From positions 1-20,939 of the IMG/VR virus record IMGVR_UViG_3300009151_000492: a DNA stretch of 20,939 bases; one strand, 5' to 3'. How positions within the stretch are numbered: position 1 is the stretch's first letter; the number at the start of each line of letters is the position of its first letter. Of this stretch, positions 13,844 to 20,939 are shown in pieces. Source of the stretch: a virus. The notes beneath the pieces were generated by a model that saw only the letters and a program-made list of their open reading frames with translations, made no database searches and was not told where the DNA came from. Made by a program: the position numbers and the translations under genes.

Positions 13844-15169
13844 CATATTTGAATAATTTGCTCCAATTTCTATTTTTACTGGAAATTTTCCTCCCTGTTC
13901 TAATTCTGTTTTGATTATTTTTATTAATTCAGCCCCATCATGTTTATTAAAATCCCAAAGAAAAGAATCGTATGTATAAAGTATCAGTTTACTTTTGAAA
14001 GACTGTATACGCAGAAGTATGTTATGAATAACCGCCATATTTCGCTCGGTCTCATATGATTGCAATAAATAATTTAAAAGCTTAGCAGCATTCATTTCAG
14101 AATGAAATGATTTAAATAATTTTCTTTCGAACATTGGAGTTTCTATAAATCCATTTTGCTTGTATTGAGTCCATAAAAGTTGAGTGTATTCATGAACTTT
14201 CGCAAAAAATTCAATGTTTAAATATTCTTCACTGATACCTCCATACAACTGTTTAAATGAAATTGATTTTGATTCAGAATATTCATCACTTGTTAATTTT
14301 TCTTTTTGAAAATAAAATTTTCCTAGATGTTCATGCACTGAACTATCAGGAAATTGATAATCTATCAATTCAGCTAGTAATCTTAAATGATAAGCATCGT
14401 AATCAAAAGAAAGCATAAATCCATTTTCTTTAAATCTAGATACAAAAGCAGATCTTTGACCATTGTCTTTGTTTAATGCAGCAAAATTAATTCCCCCAAA
14501 TCTATTACTAGGCCGACCTGTAGTGGTATATACATTATATTCTGAATACACTAAATTGTCGTATGAAGTAGAATTGTTGAATTTTTGTTTGAATTGGTTG
14601 CTATCTACAAATAATCCAGATTGCTCTATTTGAAATAAACTATCCAATATTAATTCATTGTACTTAATAAATGATGCACTTTCATTAAATGAATCATACA
14701 CATCTAAAAATCGATGTGCTATAGCTTGAGACTTTTCAATATGCTTAACAATTGGAATAATTGAATTTAAGTTGTTAAATGTATTGAAATTTTTTGTAAA
14801 AAATTCATGAGCTGAAGTTTCAAAATCATCTTCTATAGATTGATTTTTATAAAAATATTCAACCATGTTTATGTCAATGATATTTGTTTGGTCTAGAAAT
14901 TGCTTAAATCGCTTTTTTCCATACACAAACAATTTATTATTTTTTGGAAATTTACTTAATAAAGATTCTGGCAATGACAATCCTTCAGTATGATTGAATA
15001 CTATCATTACTTCATCATCTAAATTAATAACATACACGTAAATTACAGAAATGTTATCAGTATAGACAGGTCGGTCTCCATTACAATATACAGGAACGAC
15101 TATCCAATTGAAATCTTTTGCTGTATTAAGAAATTCATTGAATTCTGTAATTGTCTCAATAATTTTCAT
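13820..15169 (-). CDS. Short family A DNA polymerase-like protein with divergent active site
   Basis: At 449 residues it is far shorter than T7 (704) or E. coli Pol I (928). Palm and finger motifs are recognisable: TTTGRPSNRFGGINFAALN (near 215-233), motif A LSFDYDAYHLRLLAEL (D256), motif B-like SKSISFKQLYGGI (K301, Y309, G310) and motif C-like LYTYDSFLWDF (D401). Departures from the family are His for the conserved Glu of motif A (DYSQIELR) and TYDS for VHDE in motif C, though both catalytic Asp positions remain. The N-terminal 150 residues may be a decayed 3'-5' exonuclease domain; no DxE motif is visible. TAG stop. It heads the replication block, next to structural genes, with its own TTTG-N20-TATATTTA promoter-like element. 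It could be a reduced replicative, repair or regulatory polymerase. Confidence 0.78.
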   Translation of the reverse strand: MKIIETITEFNEFLNTAKDFNWIVVPVYCNGDRPVYTDNISVIYVYVINLDDEVMIVFNHTEGLSLPESLLSKFPKNNKLFVYGKKRFKQFLDQTNIIDINMVEYFYKNQSIEDDFETSAHEFFTKNFNTFNNLNSIIPIVKHIEKSQAIAHRFLDVYDSFNESASFIKYNELILDSLFQIEQSGLFVDSNQFKQKFNNSTSYDNLVYSEYNVYTTTGRPSNRFGGINFAALNKDNGQRSAFVSRFKENGFMLSFDYDAYHLRLLAELIDYQFPDSSVHEHLGKFYFQKEKLTSDEYSESKSISFKQLYGGISEEYLNIEFFAKVHEYTQLLWTQYKQNGFIETPMFERKLFKSFHSEMNAAKLLNYLLQSYETERNMAVIHNILLRIQSFKSKLILYTYDSFLWDFNKHDGAELIKIIKTELEQGGKFPVKIEIGANYSNMITVKANV

Positions 15170-15171
15170 AA

Positions 15172-15191
15172 CTTACTTAAATATAAGTAAG
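15172..15191 (-). promoter_or_regulatory. Palindrome over the -7-type box of the polymerase gene
   Basis: CTTACTTA and TAAGTAAG form a perfect 8-bp inverted repeat around TATT and contain the TATATTTA box. It ends two bases before the ATG. It could be an operator, or an RNA hairpin if transcription starts further upstream. Confidence 0.5.
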
Positions 15192-15209
15192 CTATTTAAC
15201 ATTACCAAA
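15178..15209 (-). promoter_or_regulatory. Promoter-like element upstream of the polymerase-like gene
   Basis: TTTG (15209-15206), 20 bases, TATATTTA (15185-15178) on the minus strand. The -33 part is inside the last codons of the preceding gene. The box is eight bases from the ATG. The beginning TTTGGTAATGTTAAA is close to TTTGGTAATTGTAAA of the gp32 promoter. Confidence 0.6.
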
Positions 15210-15839
15210 TTGTTTTTTAATATCTTGCGAAGTAAGCGGGGAGTAAACTGACAATTCAATGTAATCAGTTAAATAATTTTTCAATCCTGCAAATGAATTG
15301 TCTTTTAACATAACCATTCTAAAGTTAGTATCATACACACCTGGAATTACATTTAATTCAGTGTAAATATCGTTTAATGGTCCAGTTAATTTCCAATCTA
15401 GTTCAATTGAGTTGTATAGTGCAAAATCAATTCCGCCTGATTTAGATTTCCAAAGTTTATATTGATTTTTATCAATTTCAAATATATCTTGAAAAGTAGA
15501 ATAATTTCTTCTTTTAATAAAATATCTAGTAATTTTACCTATTTCAAAATCATCTACGTTAGGAAATGTATATTTAACAATTGGTGTGACAGATCGAATT
15601 TTATCTTTAATTGAATTGTATATATGATTATCAGGTTGATTAGTTTTATCTATATATGGTATTAATTTTTTAGATTCAGTGTAGTTAAACACAGCTCCTG
15701 ACATTACATTTCCATCAATGTATTTATGATAATATCCAATAAATTCTGAGTCATCTTCAAACATCCATTCTTTTCCTGAAGTGTAAAGATTATTTACAAT
15801 GTGTGATTTTGGGTAATATAACTTAGGCGAAATGTTCAT
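15192..15839 (-). CDS. Putative structural protein of the baseplate region
   Basis: The 215-residue product begins with YYPKSHIVNNLYTSGKEWMF and then EFIGYYHKYIDGNVMSGAVFN, followed by KKLIPY. I recall similar openings in conserved proteins of Bacteroidetes phage baseplate modules, but cannot name a function. The middle carries KRRNYSTFQDIFEIDKNQYKLW and the end a beta-rich segment. There are no cysteines and no signal peptide. It starts seven bases after the hub-like gene stop, in the same operon. TAG stop. Confidence 0.65.
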   Translation of the reverse strand: MNISPKLYYPKSHIVNNLYTSGKEWMFEDDSEFIGYYHKYIDGNVMSGAVFNYTESKKLIPYIDKTNQPDNHIYNSIKDKIRSVTPIVKYTFPNVDDFEIGKITRYFIKRRNYSTFQDIFEIDKNQYKLWKSKSGGIDFALYNSIELDWKLTGPLNDIYTELNVIPGVYDTNFRMVMLKDNSFAGLKNYLTDYIELSVYSPLTSQDIKKQFGNVK

Positions 15840-15846
15840 TATTTAA

Positions 15847-17679
15847 TTATTTTGGTAACGATCTCATTACTGTTGATAAAGTTGTAGTCCAATCGTTAGA
15901 TGCAATGTTTTGCTCAACTTTTGTAACTGTAAATGCAAATTCATCTTTACGATATATAGTTGGCAAATAATTACAAGTAATTGCATTTCCAAATATAAAT
16001 CCTTCAATTCCATCTAATGTGCATGAAAAATCAAGTGGAAATGGAACAGCTTCATTTTTTGGTTTACCATCAAGGGCATCTATATCTCCTATATACAATC
16101 GCTTAATTGCAGCTTGCATTAATTTAACGTTATCTGGTGTAGGATTGGCATCTATATTTTTTTTTGCTGAATTAAAATCTTCTTGAGCTGTTGTAGTGCT
16201 AGCTTTAGCGCCAGCAGCTTCATTTGCAGTTTGTGTAACTACACCCATTGGAGCTAAAGTATTAGAATTTGCTACAAACGCGGCAGTTGCCATTTCTGAA
16301 GGAACTTTTGCTGTTAATGAAACTGATCGGCAAATACTATCTGCTAATACAGCTGTAATTTCATATGGAATAATTTTATGCTCAATGTAATTTGTATCAG
16401 AAATAAAACATTCATTTTCATTTTTTGGATTTGATGTTACTGCTAACTTAAATCGTTCCCCGCTATTAATATAAATCATTTCAAGTAAATTTTTAAAAAA
16501 TTTGCCAATTGATTTATCTGGTGATTTTTGATAATCCGCAGTTAATGTTCCTGTTTCACTTAGTAATTTTTTCAACCAATTTACATTGATCATTGCTTTG
16601 CTTAAATCTCCATTAAGTACATCTGAAGAATAATCAGCTGAAAAGAACTTATGAGTTCCATAATCTCCAAATCCAGGAAATAAAACTTCTAATGGATGTC
16701 CAGATACTAATTTATCTGTAGTTGGCACATTACATTTAGTTACATCTTTATTACATAAAATAGTTAACTTATCAAATTTAGGACCTCCCGCTGCTTGCAA
16801 TACTTTTTTATTAATAAGCTCTGTAATTTTTTCTAATGAAATGTAATATTGAGCTGAATCTTCTTCTTTAACAGTATTTTTATTTTCTTGATTTTGTGTT
16901 GAATTTTCATTACTTCCCCATGATGTTGGAAATTTTACAGCTCCAATTCCATCTGAATTAATTGAATTGCTAGCTAATGAAGTTGCTTTTTGAACTAATT
17001 GATCAATTTCTGAACTAATAGTAAGAGCTTTAACTTCATTTCCATTTTTATCTTTTGATGAATGCCCTGCTGAATCAGAACCAGCATTAACATTACCACT
17101 TAAAATATTAATGCCTTTTCCCATTCCATATGATATACAATCAAACCCTCCATTTGAATTAACTGAATAGGAAAAATTATATATTATTCCAGTAAAATTT
17201 CCTTGAGGCCCACCCGCGCCGCCTGCGTCGTTCCAACCCCATTGAATTGATAAATTTGCTCCTAAATCTAAAAATGGTTGGCAGGAATTAAGGTCAGCTC
17301 TGCTGTATACAGTAAATGCAATTTCACATTTTCTAATAGACCCAAAATCTCCTTCATTTGAAACTTTAACTGTGTTGATGTGTGGTTTAGGAATAAATCT
17401 GCCAGCATCAGAATATCCAGAAGTTGGAAAAGCAGGATTTTCATACAACCCATCTATTCCATTAGGAACTTTTCCTAAACCTCCTTTTTGAGGTGTTACT
17501 AGCGAAAATGATTTTTTAGAAACTTCATTAACAGCTTGAGCTGTAGCATACGCCATTTTTTGAAATAGCCATTTATGAGCAGCAGAATTTCTATTTTCTG
17601 ATTTATAATAATTTTTTCTAGCGTTTAATGCATTTTTTACTTGAGCATCTACTTCTGTATAAAATATTGTATCTGACAT
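15847..17679 (-). CDS. Baseplate hub-like structural protein
   Basis: This 610-residue virion protein has features of tail hub proteins. Near residues 113-195 is a beta-rich domain: CEIAFTVYSRADLNS, LGANLSIQWGWND, GNFTGIIYNFSYSVN, GGFDCISYGMGKG. Near the end is LDGIEGFIFGNAITCNYLPTIYRKDE then FTVTKVEQNIASNDWTTTLSTVMRS, a closing pattern shared by many phage hub or tail-tip proteins. Residues 490-540 are Ala/Thr-rich and probably flexible. There are no enzymatic motifs. It lies three bases upstream-to-downstream of the gp53/LysM-like gene in a tightly packed virion operon. Role inferred: part of the central baseplate, at the base of the tail tube. Confidence 0.75.
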   Translation of the reverse strand: MSDTIFYTEVDAQVKNALNARKNYYKSENRNSAAHKWLFQKMAYATAQAVNEVSKKSFSLVTPQKGGLGKVPNGIDGLYENPAFPTSGYSDAGRFIPKPHINTVKVSNEGDFGSIRKCEIAFTVYSRADLNSCQPFLDLGANLSIQWGWNDAGGAGGPQGNFTGIIYNFSYSVNSNGGFDCISYGMGKGINILSGNVNAGSDSAGHSSKDKNGNEVKALTISSEIDQLVQKATSLASNSINSDGIGAVKFPTSWGSNENSTQNQENKNTVKEEDSAQYYISLEKITELINKKVLQAAGGPKFDKLTILCNKDVTKCNVPTTDKLVSGHPLEVLFPGFGDYGTHKFFSADYSSDVLNGDLSKAMINVNWLKKLLSETGTLTADYQKSPDKSIGKFFKNLLEMIYINSGERFKLAVTSNPKNENECFISDTNYIEHKIIPYEITAVLADSICRSVSLTAKVPSEMATAAFVANSNTLAPMGVVTQTANEAAGAKASTTTAQEDFNSAKKNIDANPTPDNVKLMQAAIKRLYIGDIDALDGKPKNEAVPFPLDFSCTLDGIEGFIFGNAITCNYLPTIYRKDEFAFTVTKVEQNIASNDWTTTLSTVMRSLPK

Positions 17680-17681
17680 TA

Positions 17682-18002
17682 TTATCGTGAACTATTTTGA
17701 TTTTGATATAAATTTAATGCAGCGTGGTAATCTCTAGGAATTCGCACTTGCGTACCTGGTTCTAAATATAAAGAATCCTTTTGTAATTCTGGATTTGCGG
17801 CAGAAATAATCCACCATAATTCTGCATCGCTATAATATTGCCAAGCTAAAAGATCGTATCTATCTCCAATTACAGTTATAACGTAAATATCTGTTGAATT
17901 TTTATCAATTGTAGGATCTAATAACGTTTCATAAAATCGTTTTTTAGTAGTTGAATCAATTGATTCTTTTTGCGTAAATAAGTAATTGCTATATCGACTC
18001 AT
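17682..18002 (-). CDS. gp53/LysM-like baseplate wedge protein
   Basis: A 106-residue protein with IYVITVIGDRYDLLAWQYYSDAELWWIISAANPEL followed by SLYLEPGTQVRIPRDY. This matches the small T4 gp53-type/LysM-domain baseplate proteins (tail protein X kind), in which a LysM fold joins baseplate parts. The first 40 residues (LFTQKESIDSTTKKRFYETLLDPTI) resemble the N-terminal arm of gp53. No catalytic motifs are visible. It lies between two large structural genes with gaps of 13 and 2 bases. The LysM-like fold is likely; placement in the wedge is inferred. Confidence 0.78.
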   Translation of the reverse strand: MSRYSNYLFTQKESIDSTTKKRFYETLLDPTIDKNSTDIYVITVIGDRYDLLAWQYYSDAELWWIISAANPELQKDSLYLEPGTQVRIPRDYHAALNLYQNQNSSR

Positions 18003-18015
18003 ATTATTTTATTTG

Positions 18016-20844
18016 TTATTTTGCTACAATTGAATCACCTAACCATTGACCAGGCGCTTTTTTTCCTTTTGCTCCAAAATCAGATAAACTATAAACTCTT
18101 CCATGCATTTGAGGTCTATAATCTCCTACTATTGTAAATGACACTGCAACGTCTACTAACATTGGTAATTGTTTAGATTCTTTATTATTAGCAATATAAT
18201 CTTCTGCAATATCCCAAGTAGCGTCGTCTGGAATTGAATAAGACAATGAAGATATAAATCCAGGCGTTTGCTGAAATAAATGACCAATTGTAATTCGCAT
18301 AAAAGGCCCTGACGGTTTTGAATTTCCATTGAAATCAGGCATTGTATATGAAGCTAAATAATTTAACTTTCTCCACATTGGCATCATTTCTGAGCGAGAT
18401 AATGCCGCTACTGTAAAATTAAATGATATACTTCGTTCAAATGAATTGTATAAATACGCTCCATCCGGACGACCCATAATATCTATTTTTTCCCATCCTG
18501 GAGAAAATGAATCAGTAAATCCTGTTAGTGTCGCTCGAAATGCCATTACAGCAACATTTGAATTTACATTATCCATTGCCCCATCTTGAAAATAAAATTT
18601 AATTAAATCATTTCCATGCGTATCATAAATTTCTTCTGATGATGTTTTTTCTGTAAGATGTACATCTAAACCATTTACTTTATCACCCCTAAATTTGCTA
18701 TTGGTAATTATAATTTTTCTATTAGTCCCTAATTGACCACTTTTTACTAAAAATGCATTTGGATCTGTTCTGTCAACCCCTATTTGACCTAAATTCCCAA
18801 ATCCATATTTAGTTTCTAAACTATTATTTGTATAATAATTTTTATCAGCTTTTTTACCAGTAAATCCTTTTTTATCTTTTTCTAATGCATTACGGAAATC
18901 TCCGTTTAATGAACTTTTATCATTTGCATTTTTAGGAATTTTTCCATAAGCCATTGTAATGTAATTGTTAATATCACTTTTTGGACTCTTTGGATATGCA
19001 ATAACTTTACCTTCATTAGTTTCAATTGAATTTCCTTCTCCAGCCCCTGGTGTTGTATTAATTTTAGATAATCTAGTTTTTAATGAATCTCTTTCATTAG
19101 ATTTACTTAAATGATCCATAGAACTGATTGCTTGTCGAGCGTCAACTTTAATTTTATCAGAAATTTCTGTATTTGCAGAATTTGCTGATTTAAATATAGC
19201 AGATGAGTCTCCAGAAGCATATTGTTCATTAATATTATACGTTTGAATGAATTTTAAGTTTGATGCTCGAGTTACTGCATCTGTTTTAGTATCTACCACT
19301 CTTCGAATTTGAGTAAATCCAATTCCATACACGGAATTTGGACCTCCTAATCCTGATAATATTTCAGATCCTAATGATTTAGTTTTAAGTGATTTAATTT
19401 CTGAAACTGCCTTCCCAATTAAATTATTAGTATAAAATTTACCAGGTTCTCCAAATTCATAGCGTAAATCAATCAATCGACTGTAGCTAGTATTTCCAAT
19501 TATTGGTAATTGTTTAGTTTTAATTACATTTTCATAACTAGCAAATTCATTTGCAAAAGGAATTCCATGAGTTGTAAAATGCAATCCTAATGGGGAACCC
19601 GCTACTGAAAGCAGTGAAGTTAATCCAGTATGAATTCGAGTTTGACGTCCAAAAGTACCGGCTATAGCTTCTACTTTCGGATTGGTTAAACCTAATCCTA
19701 CTTGCTTGCTAGTCCATAAAAGACCTTTTGGAGATGACATCCATTTTGCAATTCTTTCTGAATCAGCTGCTATTCTATCTGCGACAGTAGCAGTGCCTCC
19801 TTGAATTAATCCATCGTCAAATCCAGCTTTTGAACCAAACCCCCAATATTGAGTAGTCTCTTTTCCTTTTCTTTGAATACCTCTTAAAATTAAAGGAGCT
19901 TTGATATATGTCGGGTTATACGCTTCATCACGTAAATTAAATTTCTTATATTGCTCATCAATAGCCGATGGTGAATTTTGTTCTGTAGATCTTACAAACA
20001 TCAAAGACTTATCAGATTGTCCTTTTATTGATTTAATATTGTCACTGTATTTTCTTTTTTCAGAATATCCTTCTGTTGAAAATTTCTTCGATGCAATTAC
20101 TCCATCTTTTGCATAATGAAATACAGAGCCCATTGGCAATTGGTTTGCTAAAGTAGCTGTCCCTGAATTTGGAAATTTAGAATTAGTTAATGGCCTAGAA
20201 ACTAATCTATCTCCTAAACCTAATAAATTAGGATATGTATATGATGCTAGGGTAGCCCCAATAAATTTAGTTAATTTTGAATCTGTAAAGTTTCTAGTAA
20301 ATCCAACTGCTCCTGATTTTGTATCATTGAAAAAATTAACTTCTGGAGCTAACTTTCCCGACCACCGTGTTGACGTTGGTTTAATTTTTGATTCAGGATA
20401 TAGTGATGTTGGAGTGTATTTAGTGTTTGTGCTAAATTTACTAGGTAATGAATCTATGTTAAATTTAGATTTGTTTACTACTGAATTTGAATTGAATTTA
20501 CTAGGAGTATACATCCCTTGAATGCTAAATTTACTAGGTAAATTATCTATGTTAAATTTAGATGAATTTATTACGATTTGAGTAAATTTTGTTTTTCCTG
20601 TATATTTAAAAATTAACGAATCAGGTCGATCAAATTTAGAAGTGTCAGTAAACAATTTACTAAATCGAGTTTTTTCATTGTAAGATTTTGGAATTGAATC
20701 AATATCTAATTTACTGTCTGAAGCTTTGTATACATGCGTCTTTGATGGATGATTTAAATTATTTACAGTTTGATTTGCAACGCTAGGTGTTGTAAATGTT
20801 GAGCGAAAGTTCGCTAAATTAGATTTTAAGTCGACTAGTGCCAT
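18016..20844 (-). CDS. Large virion protein (probable baseplate/tail), N-terminal tandem repeats
   Basis: This 942-residue protein is the largest in the window. Residues 44-155 hold four degenerate repeats of about 28-31 residues; the best two read SKFNIDNLPSKFS and SKFNIDSLPSKFS with YTP and Ser/Lys-rich spacers. A long low-complexity, polar middle follows. Residues 780-930 form a conserved-looking domain: YNSFERSISFNFTVAALSRSEMMPMWRKLNYLASYTMP, GPFMRITIGHLF, PGFISSLSYSIPDDATWDI, LPMLVDVAVSFTIVGDYRP, typical of phage baseplate or tail-tube-associated proteins. I cannot name the exact homologue. It lies 13 bases before the gp53/LysM-like gene and clearly belongs to the baseplate operon. The repeats may form a fibrous or docking extension. 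Confidence 0.72.
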   Translation of the reverse strand: MALVDLKSNLANFRSTFTTPSVANQTVNNLNHPSKTHVYKASDSKLDIDSIPKSYNEKTRFSKLFTDTSKFDRPDSLIFKYTGKTKFTQIVINSSKFNIDNLPSKFSIQGMYTPSKFNSNSVVNKSKFNIDSLPSKFSTNTKYTPTSLYPESKIKPTSTRWSGKLAPEVNFFNDTKSGAVGFTRNFTDSKLTKFIGATLASYTYPNLLGLGDRLVSRPLTNSKFPNSGTATLANQLPMGSVFHYAKDGVIASKKFSTEGYSEKRKYSDNIKSIKGQSDKSLMFVRSTEQNSPSAIDEQYKKFNLRDEAYNPTYIKAPLILRGIQRKGKETTQYWGFGSKAGFDDGLIQGGTATVADRIAADSERIAKWMSSPKGLLWTSKQVGLGLTNPKVEAIAGTFGRQTRIHTGLTSLLSVAGSPLGLHFTTHGIPFANEFASYENVIKTKQLPIIGNTSYSRLIDLRYEFGEPGKFYTNNLIGKAVSEIKSLKTKSLGSEILSGLGGPNSVYGIGFTQIRRVVDTKTDAVTRASNLKFIQTYNINEQYASGDSSAIFKSANSANTEISDKIKVDARQAISSMDHLSKSNERDSLKTRLSKINTTPGAGEGNSIETNEGKVIAYPKSPKSDINNYITMAYGKIPKNANDKSSLNGDFRNALEKDKKGFTGKKADKNYYTNNSLETKYGFGNLGQIGVDRTDPNAFLVKSGQLGTNRKIIITNSKFRGDKVNGLDVHLTEKTSSEEIYDTHGNDLIKFYFQDGAMDNVNSNVAVMAFRATLTGFTDSFSPGWEKIDIMGRPDGAYLYNSFERSISFNFTVAALSRSEMMPMWRKLNYLASYTMPDFNGNSKPSGPFMRITIGHLFQQTPGFISSLSYSIPDDATWDIAEDYIANNKESKQLPMLVDVAVSFTIVGDYRPQMHGRVYSLSDFGAKGKKAPGQWLGDSIVAK
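20431..20562 (-). repeat. Direct repeat within the large virion gene
   Basis: Two 39-bp copies at 20431-20469 and 20524-20562, differing in only a few bases, 93 bp (31 codons) apart. Each encodes SKFNID.LPSKFS. Two more distant repeats in the protein lie upstream, between about 20580 and 20715. In-frame spacing suggests duplication of a structural unit. Confidence 0.75.
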
Positions 20845-20855
20845 ATTATTAATAA

Positions 20856-20939
20856 TTATCCAAATATGCCATATCCGCTATCTACTTTAGTTGAATAAGT
20901 TTTTCTTAAAGTAGTTTGTTTTTCAATTTCATCCATAAC
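20856..20939 (-). CDS. C-terminal end of an upstream gene (partial)
   Basis: Twenty-seven codons are open to the right edge and end at TAA (20858-20856). The residues are polar and finish DSGYGIFG. An ATG at 20936 is in frame, but the gene most likely begins outside the window. It lies 11 bases before the large virion gene and is probably another virion gene. Confidence 0.6.
   Translation of the reverse strand, partial: VMDEIEKQTTLRKTYSTKVDSGYGIFG

Noticed and set aside
339-20521. Plus-strand open frames, for example at 3021-3290, 3857-4126, 5602-5826 and 10249-10509.
   Set aside because: They lie opposite well-supported minus-strand genes, have low-complexity hydrophobic translations and show no family motifs.
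1-20939. Genome-wide reassignment of TGA to an amino acid.
   Set aside because: All other genes are full-length under the standard code with Trp encoded by TGG and no internal TGA. One site does not support reassignment.
1-20939. tRNA genes, CRISPR arrays, insertion sequences and phage attachment sites.
   Set aside because: Gaps between genes are under 180 bases and none shows cloverleaf structure, spaced repeats, transposase motifs or terminal inverted repeats.

Overview
The window is a stretch of a tailed phage genome, most likely a myovirus of a Bacteroidetes (Flavobacteria-like) host. Every supported gene is on the minus strand, so transcription runs from high to low coordinates. The DNA is visibly AT-rich and tightly packed. 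Starts lack ordinary Shine-Dalgarno sequences. Several genes follow a TTTG-N20-TATATTTA element that resembles the Bacteroidetes -33/-7 promoter. A DUF5522-like Cys-rich protein, a family I associate with Bacteroidetes, points the same way. A T4-like replication and recombination set beside baseplate genes indicates a contractile-tailed phage.

Layout in transcription order. (1) 20939-15192, virion module: the end of an upstream gene, a 942-residue structural protein with N-terminal tandem repeats, a gp53/LysM-like baseplate protein, a baseplate hub-like protein and a further structural protein. (2) 15169-8177, DNA replication and recombination: a short, divergent family A polymerase-like protein, a conserved unknown, a gp32-like ssDNA-binding protein, a UvsX/RecA recombinase, a FEN-family 5' nuclease/RNase H, and a gp41/DnaB-type helicase in two pieces. 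(3) 8141-3864, nucleotide metabolism and small proteins: B12-dependent (class II) ribonucleotide reductase, HNH endonuclease, DUF5522-like protein, a possible ADP-ribosyltransferase, thioredoxin and dUTPase. (4) 3839-1, accessory genes: a helical protein, a possible PD-(D/E)XK protein, two small unknowns, then QueD and QueE of the 7-deazaguanine pathway (QueE runs off the left edge).

The genes read as one programme: the reductase and thioredoxin make dNTPs, dUTPase excludes uracil, helicase, SSB, recombinase and flap nuclease copy and repair the DNA, and QueD/QueE probably supply a deazaguanine precursor for modifying phage DNA.

Two observations stand out. First, the 5' nuclease gene has an in-frame TGA inside its conserved N-terminal active-site motif. 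A two-part hairpin with a perfect 10-bp basal stem lies immediately upstream, and the stop sits in the context CTT TGA CTA. A ribosome hop from CTT to CTA would restore the family motif exactly; read-through would add two residues; a plain nonsense mutation would destroy the catalytic N-terminus. Second, the helicase is split by an intein inside its Walker A motif, between Lys and Ser. The two halves are separate genes 38 bp apart. The split is atypical: the N-half carries only block A, and blocks B, F and G are on a long C-half. A recurring promoter family, several copies of it almost touching start codons, is the third notable theme.
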